A stretch of 5,209 nt of DNA from an uncultured Pseudomonadota bacterium (GTDB lineage: Bacteria; Desulfobacterota_B; Binatia; UBA9968). Below are positions 4,640 through 5,209 of this stretch, piece after piece. The notes below the pieces were generated by a model, which made no database searches, was not told where the DNA came from, and saw nothing but the letters and a program-made list of their open reading frames with translations. A program made the position numbers and the translations under genes. Every line of letters starts with the position of its first letter. The stretch's first letter is position 1. The DNA lies in assembly GCA_946478635.1 (NCBI GenBank), contig CAMLCX010000375.1:1-5209 (forward strand), read 5' to 3'.

Positions 4640-5209
4640 TTACGCTCCCAACTCCACCGACGTGACAAACGGCAGGCCGCTGACGACTTCGCGCACGCCC
4701 GAGTCGTCGATCACGAGCAACGATCCGTCGGAGGTGCCGGCGATCATGCCGTTGCCGCCGGGTGCCGGGCACATATGCATCACGCCGCCTTTAAGGTTGT
4801 CGGCCATTTTTTCCCAGGTCGCGCCTTTGTCGCCGCTGCGGAAAATGGCGGCGTTGGCGCCTTCTTCGCGGATCCATAGATTCGGCCGCCCTTTGGCACA
4901 GCCTAGATAGGCGACGCCGCGCTGGTCCTCGGCCACCGCCGTGCCGTAGTCATGGGTTTTGGGTGAAATATCTTCCCAATGACCGGCGCGATCCAGGCTG
5001 CGGAAGCAGGCTTCGCCGCAAGCGAGATAGACCATATTGGGATTGGCCTCGCTGGCGAGCACTTCGTGAATATCCATGTCGGTCAATCCTTCGTTGGCGG
5101 GCTTCCAGTTATAACCGCTGTCGTCGCTGACCAGCATGCCGCCGACTTCGATGCCTGCATACAGGCGCTCCGGCGCGGCAGGATCATAGGTGAGATAGCG
5201 CGTGCGCGA
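4640..5209 (-). CDS. BNR/WD40-like beta-propeller protein, C-terminal part, cut by window edge
   Basis: The reading frame is open from the right edge to TAA at 4640, giving 189 visible residues; the Met at 5137 is internal, since the frame continues upstream with YDPAAPERLYAGIEVGG. Three Asp-box-like turns recur: S-D-D-S-G-Y-N-W (28-35), S-L-D-R-A-G-H-W (71-78) and S-G-D-K-G-A-T-W (125-132), each preceded by a short beta strand. A last degenerate blade has GTSDGSLLVIDDSG (158-171). This is the pattern of BNR/sialidase-type or Ycf48-like propellers. The middle repeat has lost the conserved Gly at Asp-box position 5 in favour of Ala (DRAGHW). Such proteins are often labelled sialidase or glycosyl hydrolase automatically, but the visible part has no catalytic evidence, so only a propeller of unknown function is claimed. 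It lies seven bases upstream of the solute-binding gene, suggesting one transcript. Confidence 0.8.
   Translation of the reverse strand, partial: SRTRYLTYDPAAPERLYAGIEVGGMLVSDDSGYNWKPANEGLTDMDIHEVLASEANPNMVYLACGEACFRSLDRAGHWEDISPKTHDYGTAVAEDQRGVAYLGCAKGRPNLWIREEGANAAIFRSGDKGATWEKMADNLKGGVMHMCPAPGGNGMIAGTSDGSLLVIDDSGVREVVSGLPFVTSVELGA
4645..4649 (-). promoter_or_regulatory. Shine-Dalgarno-like site inside the end of the BNR gene
   Basis: GGGAG on the minus strand, 12 bases before ATG 4632 and overlapping the last codons of the upstream gene, whose TAA (4640-4642) is seven bases from that ATG. The spacer is long, so initiation may rely partly on ribosomes finishing the upstream gene. Confidence 0.35.

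Noticed and set aside
4633..4668. Longer start for the solute-binding protein at ATG 4668
   Set aside because: It would put 12 charged residues before the signal peptide and overlap the upstream gene by 29 bases; ATG 4632 gives a standard signal peptide.

Overview
The window holds six genes, all on the minus strand, two of them cut by the window edges. The DNA is moderately GC-rich and the genes are separated by gaps of about 110 to 250 bp that carry hairpin-forming repeats. The gene mix (Rieske oxygenase, ThDP-dependent enzyme, orphan ABC-type solute-binding protein, BNR-repeat protein) and the dispersed 'GTCAT-hairpin-ATC' repeats suggest an uncultured, metabolically versatile Gram-negative soil, sediment or groundwater bacterium. 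A Desulfobacterota/Binatia-like, Rokubacteria-like or proteobacterial lineage would fit. This placement is an inference from gene content, because there is no rRNA or marker gene here.

Layout in the direction of transcription, from high to low coordinates: (1) the 3' part of a BNR/WD40-like beta-propeller gene (4640 to the right edge); (2) seven bases later, a secreted Fe(III)-type solute-binding protein (3640-4632), so these two look like one operon; (3) a 202-bp gap with an 8-bp tandem repeat directly after the stop codon, a palindromic repeat, and a plausible promoter with an overlapping inverted repeat; (4) a zeta-class glutathione transferase / maleylacetoacetate isomerase (2793-3437); (5) a 212-bp gap with a dispersed hairpin repeat; (6) a two-TM, DUF218 (ElyC/SanA/YdcF) envelope protein (1807-2580); (7) a 110-bp leader with a short palindrome; (8) a phthalate-dioxygenase-type Rieske oxygenase alpha subunit (419-1696) ending in a strong hairpin; (9) a 248-bp gap with a 78-bp MITE-like element; (10) the first 56 codons of a ThDP-dependent (acetolactate synthase-like) enzyme running off the left edge.

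The Rieske oxygenase, the maleylacetoacetate isomerase-like enzyme and perhaps the ThDP enzyme could belong to breakdown of aromatic or other organic acids, with the solute-binding protein bringing in iron or a substrate. The sequence shows only that they are neighbours; apart from the BNR/solute-binding pair there is no tight operon structure. No CRISPR array, tRNA, rRNA, transposase or defence system is visible. I found no convincing undescribed system. The more unusual signals are small: paired repeats with compensatory stem changes, the 8-bp tandem array abutting a stop codon, the palindrome over the isomerase promoter, and the BNR/solute-binding coupling.
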